NCBI GenBank assembly: GCA_049423145.1
Contig: JBMSQF010000086.1
Span: 1-7,110 of the forward strand
Direction: 5' to 3'
Length of the DNA stretch: 7,110 nt
DNA from: RFTU01 sp049423145
Lineage (GTDB): Bacteria; Pseudomonadota; Gammaproteobacteria; Burkholderiales; Burkholderiaceae_C
This document shows, piece by piece, positions 5,944 to 7,110 of the stretch (position 1 is the stretch's first letter; each line of letters opens with the position of its first letter). The notes under the pieces were generated by a model. That model had not been told where the DNA came from. It searched no databases and saw only the letters and a program-made list of their open reading frames with translations. Both the position numbers and the translations under genes were made by a program.

Positions 5944-6558
5944 ATGAATTCCTTCTCCCCCTGGTCGGCCAAGACCGCCGGGAGCCCTCTGTTCGGCGCT
6001 GTACGGGGCCTCCTGGCCCTCTTGCTGTGCGGCGGGCTTGCGGGGGCGCACGCTGCGCAAGCCGCGCCGGGCGGCTTCCAGCCCGACGCCGCTTTCCTGA
6101 AACAGGACCCCGACCGCAAGACCAAGCAATTGGTGCAACTCACCGGCCTGAGGTCGGCGGAGGATCAGGCGGTGGTCCAGTCGGCGATCAACGATGTGAT
6201 CGGCTTCGTGCGCCTGTTCGGTGTGGCGGGCAGCAACCTCGGGCAGGCGGTCATCCCGGGCAGCACACCAGAGCGAATGGCCCAGATCAAAGCCGCCTCC
6301 AAGACTTGGCGGGCCTTCGAGGCGCGCTCAACCCCCGGGGGCCGCGCGGCCATGCCCATCGAGCCGGCCAGTGGGCACATCCTGCATTCGATGGCGGATT
6401 GGCGGGTTGAGTCCGACGCCGCGCTGTCGGTCGTGGCCGATTTCAGGATGACCCAGTTTGAGCTCCAGCCCGTCAAAGACCCGCTGCCCCGCGTCTTGCG
6501 GCTGCGTTTCGTGCGGCAGGGGAACCAGTGGCTGTTCGATGGGGCCGGCCAACCCTGA
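5944..6558 (+). CDS. Exported protein of unknown function, 204 residues
   Basis: The N-terminus is a Sec signal peptide: a long n-region with Lys10 and Arg21, a hydrophobic core LLALLLCGGLAG (23-34), and cleavage probably after AHA (37) or AQA (40). The Cys29 context is LLLC, which lacks the small residue expected just before a lipobox Cys, so it is probably not a lipoprotein. The mature part of about 165 residues has no Cys. It opens with APGGFQPDAAFLKQDPDRKTKQLVQLTGL, has a helical middle (AEDQAVVQSAINDVIGFVRLFGV), and ends in alternating hydrophobic strands VLRLRFVRQGNQWLFDGAG. That ending is reminiscent of NTF2-like/SnoaL-type folds, a weak resemblance only. The AGGAGA site supports the start. 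It lies 120 bases downstream of the PLA2-like gene on the same strand, so it may be its partner, substrate-binding accessory or inhibitor; nothing in the sequence proves this. Confidence 0.78.
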   Translation: MNSFSPWSAKTAGSPLFGAVRGLLALLLCGGLAGAHAAQAAPGGFQPDAAFLKQDPDRKTKQLVQLTGLRSAEDQAVVQSAINDVIGFVRLFGVAGSNLGQAVIPGSTPERMAQIKAASKTWRAFEARSTPGGRAAMPIEPASGHILHSMADWRVESDAALSVVADFRMTQFELQPVKDPLPRVLRLRFVRQGNQWLFDGAGQP

Positions 6559-6575
6559 AGGGCAGGAGGCGGCCC

Positions 6576-6581
6576 TAGAAT
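6576..6581 (+). promoter_or_regulatory. Candidate -10 box for liuB
   Basis: TAGAAT matches five of six -10 consensus positions and directly abuts the palindrome at 6582. Transcription would then start inside the palindrome, which suits repression by a bound regulator. No good -35 hexamer lies at the expected distance upstream; the sequence there is the 3' end of the previous gene. TTGACG at 6581-6586 looks like a -35 box but has no matching -10 downstream. Confidence 0.35.
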
Positions 6582-6601
6582 TGACGTTTACGTAAACGTC
6601 A
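6582..6601. promoter_or_regulatory. 20-bp perfect palindrome, likely LiuR operator
   Basis: TGACGTTTAC and GTAAACGTCA form an uninterrupted 20-bp palindrome centred between 6591 and 6592. It is AT-rich against GC-rich surroundings and lies 10 bases before the liuB ATG. The TTGACGTTTACGTAAACG pattern agrees with the operator I recall for LiuR, the MerR-family regulator of branched-chain amino acid (leucine/isovalerate) degradation in proteobacteria. The gene it precedes is a leucine-pathway gene, which strengthens the assignment. No liuR gene is in the window. Confidence 0.8.
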
Positions 6602-6611
6602 TGACGCCGCC

Positions 6612-7110
6612 ATGCCCGTCCTTGCCTCCCAACTCAACCCCCGCAGCGACGAATTCAAGGCCAATGCGCAGGTCATGCGCAAGCAGGTGGAGGACCTGCG
6701 AGCCCGGCAGGCCCAGGTGGCCTTGGGCGGCGGACAGGCCGCGCGCGACCGTCACACGGCGCGGGGCAAACTGCTGCCGCGCGACCGTGTAGAGCGCTTG
6801 CTCGACCCGGGGACGCCCTTCCTCGAGATCGGCGCGCTGGCCGCGCTGGACATGTACAAGGAAAAGGACGGTCAGGACGCCGCGCCCTGCGCAGGTGTGG
6901 TGGCTGGCATCGGCCGCGTGAGCGGTGTGGAATGCGTGATCGTCTGCAACGACGCCACGGTCAAGGGCGGCACCTACTACCCCATGACCGTCAAGAAGCA
7001 CCTGCGCGCGCAGGAGATCGCGCTGCAGAACCGGCTGCCCTGCATCTACCTGGTGGACAGCGGCGGGGCCAACCTGCCCAACCAGGATGACGTCTTCCCC
7101 GACCGCGACC
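6612..7110 (+). CDS. liuB: Methylcrotonyl-CoA carboxylase, carboxyltransferase (beta) subunit, N-terminal part (3' end outside window)
   Basis: This subunit transfers CO2 from carboxybiotin to 3-methylcrotonyl-CoA, giving 3-methylglutaconyl-CoA in leucine/isovalerate degradation. It works with the biotin-carrying alpha subunit (liuD) in the cytoplasm. 166 codons are visible of a usual length near 535. Family marks include LNPRSDEFKANAQVM (8-22), VALGGGQAARDRHTARGKLL (36-55), RVERLLDPGTPFLEIGALAA (59-78), GIGRVSGVECVIVCNDATVK (99-118), GGTYYPMTVKKHLRAQEIA (119-137) and LPCIYLVDSGGANLPNQDDVF (142-162). The YPMTVKKHLRAQEIA and SGGANLPNQ-VFPDRD blocks distinguish it from propionyl- and acetyl-CoA carboxyltransferases. 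The frame is open to the window end. The start at 6612 is chosen from the family N-terminus; an ATG at 6601 is in another frame. There is no clear Shine-Dalgarno at 6612 and a LiuR-like palindrome lies just upstream. It is probably the head, or an early gene, of a liu operon. Confidence 0.95.
   Translation, partial: MPVLASQLNPRSDEFKANAQVMRKQVEDLRARQAQVALGGGQAARDRHTARGKLLPRDRVERLLDPGTPFLEIGALAALDMYKEKDGQDAAPCAGVVAGIGRVSGVECVIVCNDATVKGGTYYPMTVKKHLRAQEIALQNRLPCIYLVDSGGANLPNQDDVFPDRD

Noticed and set aside
6601..6792. 63-codon frame starting at the ATG overlapping the palindrome
   Set aside because: It runs in a different frame over the N-terminus of liuB, whose translation matches the family closely. 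Kept only as a possible translational curiosity.
1..7110. CRISPR array, tRNA, rRNA, insertion sequence or attachment site
   Set aside because: I saw no regularly spaced repeats, no tRNA-like cloverleaf, no transposase or integrase protein and no direct-repeat pair flanking the small-gene stretch.

Overview
This window looks like a high-GC betaproteobacterial chromosome, most likely Burkholderiales and probably Comamonadaceae-like. That rests on the base composition, the high-GC third codon positions, and protein families I recognise: AceK, a thiolase, and a methylcrotonyl-CoA carboxylase beta subunit preceded by a LiuR-type palindrome. The taxon is inferred, not demonstrated. All supported genes are on the + strand.

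Region 1 (1-4796) is a compact catabolic block. It begins with the C-terminal half of isocitrate dehydrogenase kinase/phosphatase (aceK, cut by the window edge). Then come an acetyl-CoA acetyltransferase-type thiolase, a short C-factor-like short-chain dehydrogenase whose start overlaps the thiolase stop (ATGA), an EamA/DMT-family ten-helix permease, and an acyl-CoA dehydrogenase of the short-chain type. Gaps are 10, -4, 7 and 24 bases, so these genes are probably cotranscribed. Thiolase, SDR and acyl-CoA dehydrogenase fit beta-oxidation-type handling of acyl-CoAs. AceK controls whether acetyl-CoA goes through the glyoxylate bypass or the full TCA cycle.

Region 2 (4797-6558) is looser and looks accessory. 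It holds three small genes with good ribosome binding sites and gaps of 120-220 bases that contain inverted repeats. They are an unrecognised 108-residue protein, a 95-residue prokaryotic phospholipase A2-like protein, and a 204-residue protein with a Sec signal peptide. The PLA2-like protein keeps the catalytic His-Asp pair, the metal-ligand Asp and all four cysteines of the Streptomyces enzyme, but has no signal peptide. This is the most unusual part of the window. A lipase-like protein without a signal, followed by an exported partner, resembles an effector/immunity layout, though that is only a hypothesis.

Region 3 (6559-7110) begins a leucine/isovalerate catabolism operon. A perfect 20-bp palindrome, matching the LiuR (MerR-family) operator pattern as I remember it, lies 10 bases before the start codon of liuB. 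This gene encodes methylcrotonyl-CoA carboxylase beta subunit and runs off the window end.
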